Assembly (NCBI RefSeq): GCF_007997215.1
Contig: NZ_VORW01000005.1
Coordinates: forward strand, 1 to 64,000
Reading direction: 5' to 3'
DNA length: 64,000 nt
Source of the DNA: Algoriphagus aquimarinus
Lineage (GTDB): Bacteria > Bacteroidota > Bacteroidia > Cytophagales > Cyclobacteriaceae
Shown piece after piece: positions 26,716 to 36,598 of this stretch; within the stretch, counting starts at the first letter, position 1, and each line of letters opens with the position of its first letter. The notes beneath the pieces are model-generated. The model did not search any database and was not told the origin of the DNA. It saw nothing but the letters and a program-made list of their open reading frames with translations. Position numbers and translations under genes: made by a program.

Positions 26716-27156
26716 ATGTCAAAAACACAGAATTTCGAAAATCACGCGAAGCTATATCCCTTTCATCACTTTATTATAATGCCGATGGCTCTGATATACT
26801 TGGGATGGACCGTTGTGAGAACTGACTTCAGCTCGTCCTCCTCCATAGCAGATAGCATTTATCAACTCCTATTAGCATTTTTAATTTTTTTCATATCTTA
26901 TCTCCCACGGATATATGCTATCAAAAATCAAAACAGAATCATTCGTTTGGAGATGAGACAACGCTATTTCTACCTTACTGGCACTCCATTTTACGAAAAA
27001 GAGATCCAGCTTACTGCATCGCAAATTATTGCATTAAGATTTGCTGGAGATGATGAATTTTTGGATCTAATGGATAAGGCCATCAAAGAAAACACAGCCC
27101 CTAAAGAGATCAAAAAAAGTATCAGAAACTGGACAGCAGACCATCACAGAGTCTAA
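26716..27156 (+). CDS. DUF6526-like membrane protein
   Basis: The protein has about 146 residues from the ATG at 26716; the ATG at 26704 would start right at a terminator's U-run. The N-terminus NFENHAKLYPFHHFIIMP and two membrane segments (about 21-38 and 50-68) fit the DUF6526 family as I recall it. The basic, helical C-terminal half is presumably cytosolic. Function is unknown. It converges with the glycerate kinase gene. Confidence 0.65.
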   Translation: MSKTQNFENHAKLYPFHHFIIMPMALIYLGWTVVRTDFSSSSSIADSIYQLLLAFLIFFISYLPRIYAIKNQNRIIRLEMRQRYFYLTGTPFYEKEIQLTASQIIALRFAGDDEFLDLMDKAIKENTAPKEIKKSIRNWTADHHRV

Positions 27157-27170
27157 TAGGTTTAGTTTTA

Positions 27171-28271
27171 TCAGTCCAGAGAGAATTCCTTTGCTAGTAG
27201 AGCTTGAAGATTCTCTCTGGACTTAATTTTATAATTAGGGTCTGAAAAATCCAAATCAGGCAAAGTCAAAACCTGATCGAATTGTTCTACTCCCTCTTCC
27301 TTTCCTGAAGTAACTAGAATTATTTTTTTAGATAGATTACGAGCCATTTTCATCAATTCAAAGCAAGCTTTACCATCAGCAGATTGATTGTCGTATCTCC
27401 CCTCTCCTGTGATGATCAAGTCGGCCCATTTCACCTTAGATTCTAACTTCACTTTTTCAAAAAAGTACTGCGAACCAAATTCAATATCTGTTTCAAAAAA
27501 TGCTGATAATCCTAAGGATATTCCGCCTGCTGCTCCAAAGCCTTGAACATCCACAAAAGTTTTCTTTTGTTTATCAAAAAGTTGCTGCACTACTTTTTTA
27601 CAAACTGATTCGTAATTTTCAAATTCACTTGATTGTATACCTTTTTGTGGACCAAAAACAGGTATTGCACCACGATTTCCGAAAAAAGTATTTTTTACAT
27701 CACAGAGAAATGAAAACTTAACTTTTGGAATAGAAGGAGACTTCTGAATATGTCTGATTTTCGAAAGGTAATTAGGTGAAAACTGAGTCAACCCTCTCCC
27801 ACTCTCATCCAAAAATTCAATACCTAAAGCAGCTAAGATCCCAATTCCTAAATCAACAGTAGCGCTTCCACCTAGACCTAGTACAATTTCCTCTGCCCCA
27901 AGATCAATTGCTTTCCTCACTAATAGCCCTGTGCCAAAGCTAGAGGCGACATAAGGGTTTAAGGTCTCATTGCCCAACAAAGCGATTCCAGAGGCAGCAG
28001 ATACGTCTATATAGGCTTTTTTGGAACGGTGATCCCAGCCGTATACACATGAGACCGGCCTACCAAAGGGGTCAAGTGTACAAGTCCTCTTTTTTTCAAA
28101 GCCTAAAATCTCTGTCAATAGCTCGCAAGTCCCATCTCCTCCGTCAGCAATTGGAAGTAAATCTGTATTAACCTGAGGATATTTTCTTTGTATATAAGCT
28201 TGAATAATTACCCCAGCATCATGAGCACTCATAGTACCTTTGAATGCGTTTGGAGAAATTAAGACATTCAT
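27171..28271 (-). CDS. Glycerate kinase (GarK/GlxK family)
   Basis: This is a glycerate 2-kinase-type enzyme of 366 residues, phosphorylating D-glycerate with ATP. MNVLISPNAFKGTMSAHDAG at 1-20, ADGGDGTCELL (about 43-53), LGLGGSATVDLGIGILAALG (near 130-149) and TGEGRYDNQSADGKA (near 290-304) are the family motifs. The gene starts 2 bp after the stop of an upstream AGCS symporter gene on the same strand, so the two are co-transcribed. Confidence 0.9.
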   Translation of the reverse strand: MNVLISPNAFKGTMSAHDAGVIIQAYIQRKYPQVNTDLLPIADGGDGTCELLTEILGFEKKRTCTLDPFGRPVSCVYGWDHRSKKAYIDVSAASGIALLGNETLNPYVASSFGTGLLVRKAIDLGAEEIVLGLGGSATVDLGIGILAALGIEFLDESGRGLTQFSPNYLSKIRHIQKSPSIPKVKFSFLCDVKNTFFGNRGAIPVFGPQKGIQSSEFENYESVCKKVVQQLFDKQKKTFVDVQGFGAAGGISLGLSAFFETDIEFGSQYFFEKVKLESKVKWADLIITGEGRYDNQSADGKACFELMKMARNLSKKIILVTSGKEEGVEQFDQVLTLPDLDFSDPNYKIKSRENLQALLAKEFSLD

Positions 28272-28273
28272 AA

Positions 28274-29623
28274 TTAGGCTTTTTTCATTCTCTGAAAATA
28301 ATCCTTCATCTCAACACGTACTTTAGGTGCTAAGTAAAATGTAGAAATCATAGTTGGTATAGCCATAATCGCATACATACCGTCTACCAAGCTAATCACA
28401 ACATCCAATGACGCCACAGCGCCAGCTACAATCGTGATCAAATAGAAATAATTGTAGTAATCAGCTCTTTTGGCTCCAAATAGATAACCGAAGCACTTAT
28501 GACCATAATAGGAATAGGTGAACATGGTAGAAAGCGCAAAGACTAGTACTGCAATCATCAATAGATATCTACCATAAACTGGAAGTGCCATATCAAATGC
28601 TGCAAGAGTAAGTCTAACTCCATCCTTTTCTGTAGATTCCCAAACACCAGTCAGCATGATCACCAAAGCAGTGAGTGTACAAACTACTATTGTGTCAATA
28701 AAAGGTCCAAGCATCGCAATTAAACCTTCCCGAATAGGCTCATTATTTTTGGAAGCACCATGAACCATCGGTGCAGTTCCTATCCCTGCTTCATTTGAAA
28801 ATGCTGCTCTTCTTGCTCCGACGATAATCACAGCTCCCACTGCTCCACCAGCCATTGCTTCGCCTGTAAATGCATCAGTAACAATTTTCAACAACATATC
28901 AGGCACATCGCCTATGTATTTGAAAACGATAATCAGCACTGTCACAAAGTAAAGCCCCACCATAAAAGGGACCATTTTGGACGCTACTGCAGCAATTCTT
29001 TTAATTCCTCCGAGAATAACGATGGCTACAAGCACCATCATTGTAATCCCTATAATCCATCGTGTTTTATCTCCTTCATCTAACCCTGCAGGTTCTAGGA
29101 TTACAGTTCTAAGTACGGCTGTTAATTGATTCGCTTGGAAAATCGCCAGCAATCCTAAAATACCTGCTCCACAAAAAATCACAGATAAGAACTTCCACTT
29201 TTTACCCATTCCTTCCTCGATCACATACATGGGACCACCTTGTATTTGACCTTCAGAATCTTTACCCCGATACATAATAGCGAGACTACAGGTGTAAAAT
29301 TTGGTAGCCATTCCTACAAAAGCCGATACCCACATCCAAAAAATTGCACCAGGACCGCCCATATTTATCGCAATGGCAACTCCACTTATATTCCCTAATC
29401 CAACTGTCGCCGCAATCGCAGCCGATAATGCCTGAAAAGAAGTAATCTGACCTGGAACGAAGGTGTCATCATATTTCCCTCTGAGTAATCCTACTGCATG
29501 TCCAATTTTGCGAAAGGGAACGAAGCCTGAATGCACTAACAAAACCATTCCTCCTCCCATTAAGATGATAAGCATAGGGGTTCCCCAAATCCAGTTAGCA
29601 AAGGAAATAATGTATTCGCTCAT
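28274..29623 (-). CDS. AGCS-family sodium:alanine/glycine symporter
   Basis: This is an inner-membrane amino-acid:cation symporter of 449 residues with about ten membrane segments. The family signature GLGNISGVAIAINMGGPGAIFWMW lies near residues 75-98, and GARRAAFSNEAGIGTAPMVHG near 261-281 is the second conserved block. It probably imports alanine or glycine with Na+. It is paired with glycerate kinase, 2 bp apart. Confidence 0.93.
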   Translation of the reverse strand: MSEYIISFANWIWGTPMLIILMGGGMVLLVHSGFVPFRKIGHAVGLLRGKYDDTFVPGQITSFQALSAAIAATVGLGNISGVAIAINMGGPGAIFWMWVSAFVGMATKFYTCSLAIMYRGKDSEGQIQGGPMYVIEEGMGKKWKFLSVIFCGAGILGLLAIFQANQLTAVLRTVILEPAGLDEGDKTRWIIGITMMVLVAIVILGGIKRIAAVASKMVPFMVGLYFVTVLIIVFKYIGDVPDMLLKIVTDAFTGEAMAGGAVGAVIIVGARRAAFSNEAGIGTAPMVHGASKNNEPIREGLIAMLGPFIDTIVVCTLTALVIMLTGVWESTEKDGVRLTLAAFDMALPVYGRYLLMIAVLVFALSTMFTYSYYGHKCFGYLFGAKRADYYNYFYLITIVAGAVASLDVVISLVDGMYAIMAIPTMISTFYLAPKVRVEMKDYFQRMKKA

Positions 29624-29736
29624 TAAATTTTTCTATTTAGAGTAGTCAAGTTACTTAATAGGATGATTTTAAAATTAACGTCCATATTAGGTTCATTTTA
29701 TTCAATTTCAAAGAATATAGCTTTCTTAAGAAACAA

Positions 29737-29761
29737 AAAACCCGGTCGAAGCCGGGTTTTT
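29737..29761 (-). terminator. Terminator after the GH20 gene
   Basis: AAAACCCGG-TCGAAG-CCGGGTTTT is a symmetrical stem with A and T runs, 18 bp past the minus-strand GH20 stop. Confidence 0.85.
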
Positions 29762-29778
29762 AATTTTGATGGTACAGT

Positions 29779-31377
29779 TTACCAATTGACTTGTGGAGAT
29801 CGATAAAAACCTATCCCATTGATATCCCAGCGTTTACCTTGCTGTGCAATTCTCTTTTGAAAGCTTTCCCAATTTTTTCGCTCATTTGAAGACCAAGCGA
29901 CTTCAGCGAGTGCTGCCAATCTAGGGAATGCCATGTACTCAATATCCGCACGATTAGTAATTGTTTCTGTCCAAAGAGGAGCTTCAACACCTAAAATATC
30001 GGTCTTATTAATTCCATCTGCATAGGTTGCTGGATCCCAATTATATGAATCATCAAGCTCAATATATGCAGCCCAATGAAGACCAAGTCTAGACGTAGAG
30101 TCATATTGCATATCCAGGTACGCTCGCTTAGCTGGTGACATAAGGATTTGATTTCCTTGCTCCTTAGCCAGTTTCGCATTTTCTTCCAAAGCCCAGAATT
30201 GAGCTACTGTACCTGGCGATAATTTTGCGGTTGCGATTTCATCCCAGCCTATGCTCGTTTTACCATATTTGGTAACTATTTCCTGCACACGCTCCACAAA
30301 GTAGATGTAATCATCCTTTTCTGTCACATGGGATTCATCTCCTCCAATGTGAATATAAGGACCAGGAGTAAGCTCTACGAGTTCTCTAATTACATCTTCA
30401 ACAAAAGTGTAAGTGATTTCTTTGTTTGTAGCAAACGTGCTGAACCCCACTTCAATACCTGTGTAAATCTCTGCTGGCTCTGGATTCTTATCTAGAATAT
30501 CAAAATCAATTTTACCTTCAGTCATAGTAGCAAAATCTCCATCTGGTAAATTCACACCAGGATTTAATTCAGCATAAGCAGCCAAGGCAGCATTAGTGTG
30601 ACCAGGCATATCGATTTCAGGCACTACAGTCATAAACCTGTCCGCTGCATACTTCACAATATCAGTATATTCGGCTTGGGTATAAAAACCGCCTTCAGTT
30701 CCTCCTACTTCCGTTTTGCCACCTATTTCCGTCAATTTAGGCCAAGATTTAATCTCTATTCTCCAACCCTGATCATCAGATAAATGCAAATGGAGATAGT
30801 TATATTTCAGACTTCCCATTTGATCTATGTAGTGCTTTACATCTTCTACGCTTATAAAGTGCCGCGCAACGTCCAGCATCGCGCCTCTGTATGCAAATTC
30901 AGGCTCATCTTCAATCTTTCCATTCCCTACTGTCCAATCAGTATCCACTACTGAGGTATTTTCAATCTCCACCGGAAAAGCTTTGATAAGTGTTTGCGTC
31001 CCATAATAAAGTCCCGCACCAGAAGTTGAAGTGATTCTCACCCCATCGTCTGTTATTTCGATACTATATTTCTCAGAAGCTTCTCCTCCAGTCAACTCCA
31101 AAACCAAATCGCCATTCTCAGCAGATACGGGAATATCATAGCCAGTTGCTGGTCGAAGTTTTTCAGCCAAGTAACTTCCAACTCTGGTCAAATCATCCCC
31201 AGATCCAATCAACTGAATGGAAGATTCTGAGCTCAACACGAATGCGCCAGATTTTGCTGTGACTGATCTCGGAATTGGAATAATTCCAGCTTCATCGAGA
31301 GGGATTGAATTCGGTGCTTGGCAAGAACTAACAGATAAAACTGCTAGCGCAGCCATTGTCATTAATGTAAGTTTCAT
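29779..31377 (-). CDS. GH20 beta-N-acetylhexosaminidase lipoprotein
   Basis: This is an exo-hexosaminidase of 532 residues that releases terminal GlcNAc or GalNAc, for example from chitin or muropeptides. The lipoprotein signal ends at Cys19 (LSVSSC). A GH20b N-terminal domain (about 30-155) precedes the catalytic barrel, with HLHLSDDQGWRIEI at 196-209, PEIDMPGHT at 253-261 and the catalytic pair Asp347-Glu348 in HIGGDESH. The late Trp residues (FWALEE, APLWTET) line the site. It is monocistronic. Confidence 0.94.
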   Translation of the reverse strand: MKLTLMTMAALAVLSVSSCQAPNSIPLDEAGIIPIPRSVTAKSGAFVLSSESSIQLIGSGDDLTRVGSYLAEKLRPATGYDIPVSAENGDLVLELTGGEASEKYSIEITDDGVRITSTSGAGLYYGTQTLIKAFPVEIENTSVVDTDWTVGNGKIEDEPEFAYRGAMLDVARHFISVEDVKHYIDQMGSLKYNYLHLHLSDDQGWRIEIKSWPKLTEIGGKTEVGGTEGGFYTQAEYTDIVKYAADRFMTVVPEIDMPGHTNAALAAYAELNPGVNLPDGDFATMTEGKIDFDILDKNPEPAEIYTGIEVGFSTFATNKEITYTFVEDVIRELVELTPGPYIHIGGDESHVTEKDDYIYFVERVQEIVTKYGKTSIGWDEIATAKLSPGTVAQFWALEENAKLAKEQGNQILMSPAKRAYLDMQYDSTSRLGLHWAAYIELDDSYNWDPATYADGINKTDILGVEAPLWTETITNRADIEYMAFPRLAALAEVAWSSNERKNWESFQKRIAQQGKRWDINGIGFYRSPQVNW

Positions 31378-31630
31378 AGAATAAAGGTTTGAGTAAACTT
31401 AATCTATTTTTTTAACAATCTTTTTAGAGCAAATTAATTTTATAACTAAACGCCGCTAATTAGTAGTTTTAAAAGGCAAGTTGATTTTACTAAGTGTATT
31501 TTTATGAATGGGCTTAAGATTGTGGCTCATTTTTGATAATTTCAAATTTCACAAAGTCAGTAATTGGTTTCATTTTAAGTAAAAAATAGAAACAATTCAA
31601 AAAACCCTCTTTAACAAAACCATTAATCTA

Positions 31631-33088
31631 ATGAAAAGTAATAGCTCAGATTCTGGGAGTTCCCGGAGAAAATTTCTTAAAGGCACTGCATTAGCTGCGG
31701 CTGGATTTTACATCGTACCGAGAAATGTCTTGGGCGGTCCAGGCTTCATAGCACCGAGTGACAAACTTCGTGTAGCTAGTATAGGTGTTGGGGGAATGGG
31801 AGGAAGTGATGTTCGCGGAGTGACCAAAACAGGTAAAGCGGACTTTATAGCACTATGTGATGTGGATGATTCCAGAGCAAAAGCCAGCAGAGAGTTACAT
31901 CCTAAGGCAAAATATTATAAGGATTTCCGCGAAATGCTGGATAAGGAAGGAAATAATATTGATGCAGTCACTGTGTCAACTCCTGATCACATGCATGCAG
32001 TAGCTGCAATGACAGCTATGAAAATGGGCAAACATGTCTATGTACAAAAGCCGCTTGCTCACGATATCTACGAGGCAAGAATGCTGACTGAAGCAGCGAA
32101 AAAATACAAAGTTGTCACCCAAATGGGTAACCAAGGCTCTTCCGGAGATGGGGTGCGTCAAATGGTAGAATGGTATGATGCTGGACTTATCGGTGAAGCT
32201 ACTAAAGTTTATAGTTGGACAGATAGACCAGTTTGGCCTCAGGGTATACAATGGCCAACAGAGCCAGTTACACCTCCATCTGATTTGGATTGGGATCTAT
32301 GGTTAGGTACTGCGCCATATAAGGATTATGTAGGTAATCTTGTTCCATTTAACTGGAGAGGTTGGTGGGATTACGGAACAGGTGCACTAGGCGATATGGC
32401 TTGTCATATCATGGAGCCTCCATTCCGAGTATTGGGCCTTGGCTATCCAAAGTCCGCTGAGTGCTCTGTTGGTTCCGTTTATGTAGGTGAGTTTAAAAGA
32501 GGATATTTCCCAGAGAGCTGCCCTCCTTCTTCTCATATTACCTTAAGATTTGATAGACCGGGCAAAGATGATCTTGAATTCCACTGGATGGATGGTGGTA
32601 TACAGCCAAATAGACCAGAAGAATTAGCTCCAAATGAGCAAATGGGTGATGGTGGAAATGGTGTGATCATCGAAGGAACCAAAGGAAAGATGATGTGCTC
32701 TACTTATGGCAAAAATCCTCAGCTACTTCCTACATCAAAAACAAAAGATGCAAATGTACCACAGACCCTTCATCGAGTAGAAGGTGGAGATGGTGGCCAC
32801 TATAATAACTGGGTTGAAGCTTGTATCGCAGGTCATGGTTCGGAAGAATTCAAAAACCTGAGTTCTCCTTTCTCTATCGCTGGTCCGCTGACCGAGTCTG
32901 TATTGATGGGAAATCTTGCTATCAGAAGCTATGATTATAGAACGCCAAAGCCTGATAATGCAAATCAGTTCGATTATCCAGGAAGAGGAATCAAACTTGT
33001 ATGGGATGGTCCAGAAATGAAGGTTTCTAATTTCGAACCTGCCAACCAATTTGTGAAGCGGGACTATAGAGGAGATTATTCTCTTTAA
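31631..33088 (+). CDS. Tat-exported Gfo/Idh/MocA oxidoreductase
   Basis: This is an NAD(P)-dependent sugar-type oxidoreductase of 485 residues with a twin-arginine signal (SRRKFLKG, Arg12-Arg13). The Rossmann start is IGVGGMGGSDV near residues 51-61, and the QKPLAHD motif near 141-147 replaces the usual EKP. Large inserts and the DMACH motif fit the Bacteroidota secreted Gfo/Idh/MocA group. The likely substrate is a sugar or derivative; a gene partner is lacking. Confidence 0.9.
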   Translation: MKSNSSDSGSSRRKFLKGTALAAAGFYIVPRNVLGGPGFIAPSDKLRVASIGVGGMGGSDVRGVTKTGKADFIALCDVDDSRAKASRELHPKAKYYKDFREMLDKEGNNIDAVTVSTPDHMHAVAAMTAMKMGKHVYVQKPLAHDIYEARMLTEAAKKYKVVTQMGNQGSSGDGVRQMVEWYDAGLIGEATKVYSWTDRPVWPQGIQWPTEPVTPPSDLDWDLWLGTAPYKDYVGNLVPFNWRGWWDYGTGALGDMACHIMEPPFRVLGLGYPKSAECSVGSVYVGEFKRGYFPESCPPSSHITLRFDRPGKDDLEFHWMDGGIQPNRPEELAPNEQMGDGGNGVIIEGTKGKMMCSTYGKNPQLLPTSKTKDANVPQTLHRVEGGDGGHYNNWVEACIAGHGSEEFKNLSSPFSIAGPLTESVLMGNLAIRSYDYRTPKPDNANQFDYPGRGIKLVWDGPEMKVSNFEPANQFVKRDYRGDYSL

Positions 33089-33094
33089 AATAAA

Positions 33095-33129
33095 AAAACG
33101 GCTTTGAAAGTTAATTTCAAAGCCGTTTT
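33095..33129. terminator. Bidirectional terminator
   Basis: AAAACGGCTTTGAAA-GTTAA-TTTCAAAGCCGTTTT is a perfect 15-bp stem between convergent genes. Confidence 0.93.
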
Positions 33130-33201
33130 ACTTAAATACCTTATTTTTAGTACTACTGAGTAGTTATTTAACTCGATCTGAAAACTGCCACTGAATACTC
33201 C

Positions 33202-34827
33202 CTACCTCTCTACTTCCAGTTCTACTCTTCTGTTTTTTGATCTTCCTGTTTCGGTCGAGTTGGAAGCTAAAGGCCTAGTACCTCCCCAGCCTGAGATTCT
33301 AAGGCTTTCAAAAGCTACTCCTTGTTCAATCAAGAAATCCCTCACACTACCTGCTCTGTCCAGAGAAAGACCTTTATTCAATCCAGGATCACCAGCATTA
33401 TCCGTATGCCCATGAATTCTAAGTTTCATCTCAGGGTTTAACAAAAGGAATTCTGCCAATTCAGTTAATGAAGCTTTGGTATCCTCTCCTTCCAATTCTG
33501 CAGTACCGCGTTTGAAATTCACATTATCCAGTAACACTACATTACCGGATTCTGCTTTTGTCATTAGCACTACTGTAGGTTCGTTGGTCCTTATTTCCCT
33601 TATCAATATTGTCTTAGGGAAATAACCATTAGCACTCACCTTTATTTCTTTTACTTGAGCATTTCCCAACTCAGAGAGTTTGAGTGAATCACTAGCGTTC
33701 TTGGAAAAACTATTTCCACCTACTTTCCAGCTTAAGGTGAAAGGAACGAGAGTTTTATTCTTCGCATCCACCACAAACCATGAAATCGGACTTTCTACCT
33801 TCTCAGCAGTTTGCTCCACGATTCTCACTTCCGGTATTCCAACACTAGATGCTGGATATATAGGCTCTATGGAAACTGTCTTTACTTGTTGAGGCCTTGC
33901 AATTTGAGCTGTAGACTCAGGAGCTGCAATTGAAAATTCTGCGGGGATATCAAGTGGGGTCACTGTCTCAAAAGTCAATAAGTCTGCAAAGCCATCACTA
34001 TTCTGCGTACTCGTCCACACTACTTCTTCGGCATTGATAAAAGTCACTGAAACTTCAGAACCAGGAGAGCTCACTTGCTCCCAGATTACTGGTTTGCTCC
34101 AATTATTCCATCCTTCTCCCATGCGCTTGGCTATAAAAATATCCTTTCCCTCTGCGCCTTCATGCATATTGGAGGAGAAATACAATTGACTTGACTTAAC
34201 ATCATAAAACGGACTCATCTCCTGACCTATGGTATTTATCGTAGAACCAAGGTTGACTGGGCTTGACCATTCTGTTGGGCCAATTTTGTCACTCACATAG
34301 ATATCTTCATTTCCCTTGGAGTCTTTTCCTTTTCCAGACAGAAAAATCACTTTACCGCCAGAACCTACACGACCGGTAACTTGTCCCGAAAGCTCTTCCA
34401 AACCAGACATAGATATTTGACGAAGGAAATTCCAATCTTTACCAAATTTGGAATATTGATAAATCCCAAATCTTTCACCTCCTGTATGATAAACAAGTAG
34501 CGTAAGAATATCCTCCAACCCGAGAGAAAAATCATATCCGTCCGTACTTAAATCTGCTCTATGAACGGCTTCCAACCATTCTCCAGATTCTGATTTTTTG
34601 GTCATCCAGATATCACCTGGATCTGCAACTCCTCCTATATTATCAGGGTGAAAAGCTCGGGTAAAGAGTAAAGTATTATCTCCAATCCAAACAGGATTTA
34701 TATCGTCTTGTGGACTATTGGCTCCAGATAGCGAAACTACTTTTTGAGCTTGAAGATTAAATGAAAAGCAAAAAGCAAGTAGCATTACGCCACTTGCTTT
34801 TATAAATACGTTCTTAAATTTTCTCAT
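33202..34827 (-). CDS. OmpA-family protein with PD40 propeller
   Basis: This is an envelope protein of 541 residues with a signal peptide (about 1-27, ending NLQAQ). Residues about 30-290 contain PD40/TolB-like propeller repeats (PVWIGDNTLLFTRAF, MSPFYDVKSSQLYFSSN). The C-terminus (about 430-541) is an OmpA peptidoglycan-binding domain with LRIHGHTDNAGD, LSLDRAGSVRDFL and SKNRRVEL. It probably tethers the outer membrane to peptidoglycan. The deoxyhypusine-synthase-like gene lies 3 bp upstream on the same strand. Confidence 0.9.
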   Translation of the reverse strand: MRKFKNVFIKASGVMLLAFCFSFNLQAQKVVSLSGANSPQDDINPVWIGDNTLLFTRAFHPDNIGGVADPGDIWMTKKSESGEWLEAVHRADLSTDGYDFSLGLEDILTLLVYHTGGERFGIYQYSKFGKDWNFLRQISMSGLEELSGQVTGRVGSGGKVIFLSGKGKDSKGNEDIYVSDKIGPTEWSSPVNLGSTINTIGQEMSPFYDVKSSQLYFSSNMHEGAEGKDIFIAKRMGEGWNNWSKPVIWEQVSSPGSEVSVTFINAEEVVWTSTQNSDGFADLLTFETVTPLDIPAEFSIAAPESTAQIARPQQVKTVSIEPIYPASSVGIPEVRIVEQTAEKVESPISWFVVDAKNKTLVPFTLSWKVGGNSFSKNASDSLKLSELGNAQVKEIKVSANGYFPKTILIREIRTNEPTVVLMTKAESGNVVLLDNVNFKRGTAELEGEDTKASLTELAEFLLLNPEMKLRIHGHTDNAGDPGLNKGLSLDRAGSVRDFLIEQGVAFESLRISGWGGTRPLASNSTETGRSKNRRVELEVER

Positions 34828-34830
34828 AGT

Positions 34831-35802
34831 TTATTGATCCAACACAATGGCAAATACCAAAGGTGCTACGATCGTTGCATCAGACTCGATGATAAATTTC
34901 GGAGTATCGATTCCCAGTTTGCCCCAAGTGATTTTTTCATTTGGAACAGCTCCAGAATACGAACCGTAAGAAGTGGTCGAATCAGAGATTTGACAGAAAT
35001 ACCCCCAAAGCGGTACATTAGTCCTTTGCAAATCCTGATGCAACATCGGCACCACACATATAGGGAAGTCTCCTGCAATTCCCCCGCCAATCTGGAAAAA
35101 TCCAACAGTACTTTCCTCTGTAGCATTATTTGTATACCAATCTGCTAGGTAAATCATGTACTCAATGCCTGTTCTAACTGTATGCACATTCTTCACATCT
35201 CCTGTGATCACGTGACCTGCAAACATGTTTCCCAATGTGGAATCTTCCCATCCTGGTACTATGATTGGAATGTTCTTTTTGGCGGCTTCAAGCAACCAGC
35301 TATCCTTTGGATCGATTTGATATGACTCTTCTAATTTTCCTGAAAGCAATATTTTATAGAAAAACTCATGTGGGAAAAATGATTCACCCGCTTCATCAGC
35401 TTTCACCCATTCTTCCAAAATCACATTTTCAATTCTTCGCATCGCTTCCATTTCTGGAATACAGGTGTCAGTAACGCGATTCATGTGTCGCTCTACCAAA
35501 TCCTGTTCTTGTGCTGGCGTAAGTTCTCGGTAATTTGGAATACGCTCATAGTAATCATGGGCTACCAAATTGAATACATCTTCCTCCAAATTAGCCCCAG
35601 TACAAGTGATTATTTGGATCTTGTCCTGACGGATCATCTCTGCTAGAGAAATACCTAGCTCGGCAGTAGACATAGCGCCGGCAAGAGTTACCATCATTTT
35701 TCCGCCATTATCCAAATGGCTTTTGTAACCTTCAGCGGCATCGATCAACGCCGCAGCGTTGAAGTGACGGTAATTATGCTTTAAAAATTCAGTGATTTTC
35801 AT
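34831..35802 (-). CDS. Deoxyhypusine-synthase-like protein
   Basis: This is a 323-residue member of the deoxyhypusine synthase superfamily from the ATG at 35802 (MKITEFLKHN). MMVTLAGAMSTAELG, the NAD-site-like TCTGANLEEDVFNLVAHD, a HVITGDVKNVHTVRTG stretch and a C-terminal TWGKLG are visible; that Lys matches the catalytic Lys of the eukaryotic enzyme. Bacteria lack eIF5A, so the acceptor must differ; bacterial relatives have been linked to polyamines such as homospermidine. It shares an operon with the OmpA/PD40 gene. Confidence 0.87.
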   Translation of the reverse strand: MKITEFLKHNYRHFNAAALIDAAEGYKSHLDNGGKMMVTLAGAMSTAELGISLAEMIRQDKIQIITCTGANLEEDVFNLVAHDYYERIPNYRELTPAQEQDLVERHMNRVTDTCIPEMEAMRRIENVILEEWVKADEAGESFFPHEFFYKILLSGKLEESYQIDPKDSWLLEAAKKNIPIIVPGWEDSTLGNMFAGHVITGDVKNVHTVRTGIEYMIYLADWYTNNATEESTVGFFQIGGGIAGDFPICVVPMLHQDLQRTNVPLWGYFCQISDSTTSYGSYSGAVPNEKITWGKLGIDTPKFIIESDATIVAPLVFAIVLDQ

Positions 35803-35853
35803 TCTATAAATTTTCGTTAGAGCTTCAAAAATACCCAATTTTTCCCCACAAAA

Positions 35854-35876
35854 AAACCCAGCCTAAGCCGGGTTTC
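35854..35876 (-). terminator. Terminator after ompH-like gene
   Basis: AAACCCAGC-CTAA-GCCGGGTTT forms a stem with one mismatch. On the minus strand it follows the OmpH-like gene and ends in a T-run. Confidence 0.75.
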
Positions 35877-35900
35877 AATATTTGGAATAAGTAGTACAGC

Positions 35901-36500
35901 TTATTTTGCTGTGTCTGCAGGAGCAGATGTATACTCTTTGTTTAATCCTTCGATTACAGATGTAGTAAGATCAATAGCGTCATTTGCGTACCAAACTGCC
36001 CCACCTCTAGTGTAGCTCAAAATCACATCAAGATCGTTGCTTTCTGCATACGACTTAAGATATTTCTGTACTCTGTCGTACACTTCACTATAAAGTGCAG
36101 CCTCATCAGCAGATAATTCTTGCATCAAATTATCACGGTAAGTCATCAGATTTTGCTCTTTTTTAGACAATTCCTCTTGCTTAGCTCTCTGCTGGTTCAC
36201 AGTCATGTTACCACCAGTTTGCTGGAAAGTTTGAACTTCTTGCTGAAAGCCATTAGCTCTTCCCTGAAGATCTCCTTCAAATTTCTTTCCTTTTTCAGTT
36301 AGCTCTTCTGACTTCGACAAGAAGTAATCATACTTATTGATTACGCTATCTGTGAAAACAAAAGCAACGTTCAAATCACCTTGTTTTACTTCTTTGGAAG
36401 CGCTTTCGCCAGTCGTAGTAGAAGTTCCAGCTTTATCGCAGCCGTATAAAAGCACTGTAGCAAGGCTCAATGCACCGATTAGTTTTATTCCTCTTTTCAC
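35901..36500 (-). CDS. OmpH/Skp-family periplasmic chaperone, lipoprotein form
   Basis: This is a 199-residue OmpH-like protein with a lipoprotein signal ending at Cys21 (LLYGC). The middle (about 50-140) is a long coiled coil rich in Glu, Gln and Lys, forming the Skp tentacles. The C-terminal part has the conserved VIL-type strand LDVILSYTRGGAVWYANDAIDLT. It should hold outer-membrane proteins during transit. Lipidation is unusual compared with the soluble enterobacterial Skp. Confidence 0.85.
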   Translation of the reverse strand: MKRGIKLIGALSLATVLLYGCDKAGTSTTTGESASKEVKQGDLNVAFVFTDSVINKYDYFLSKSEELTEKGKKFEGDLQGRANGFQQEVQTFQQTGGNMTVNQQRAKQEELSKKEQNLMTYRDNLMQELSADEAALYSEVYDRVQKYLKSYAESNDLDVILSYTRGGAVWYANDAIDLTTSVIEGLNKEYTSAPADTAK

Positions 36501-36528
36501 TTTGTTGATGTTATTGATTACAAGGGCG

Positions 36529-36557
36529 CAAATATAAAGAAAGTATTGATTTTACAA
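36529..36557 (-). promoter_or_regulatory. Bacteroidota-type promoter for the ompH-like gene
   Basis: On the minus strand, TTG (36555-36557), 17-18 bp, then TATATTTG (36529-36536) match the consensus. It lies about 30 bp upstream of the start at 36500. Confidence 0.68.
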
Positions 36558-36598
36558 GAATTGACTTAACATCTCTAGGCAAATTTGGAATTCACCGC

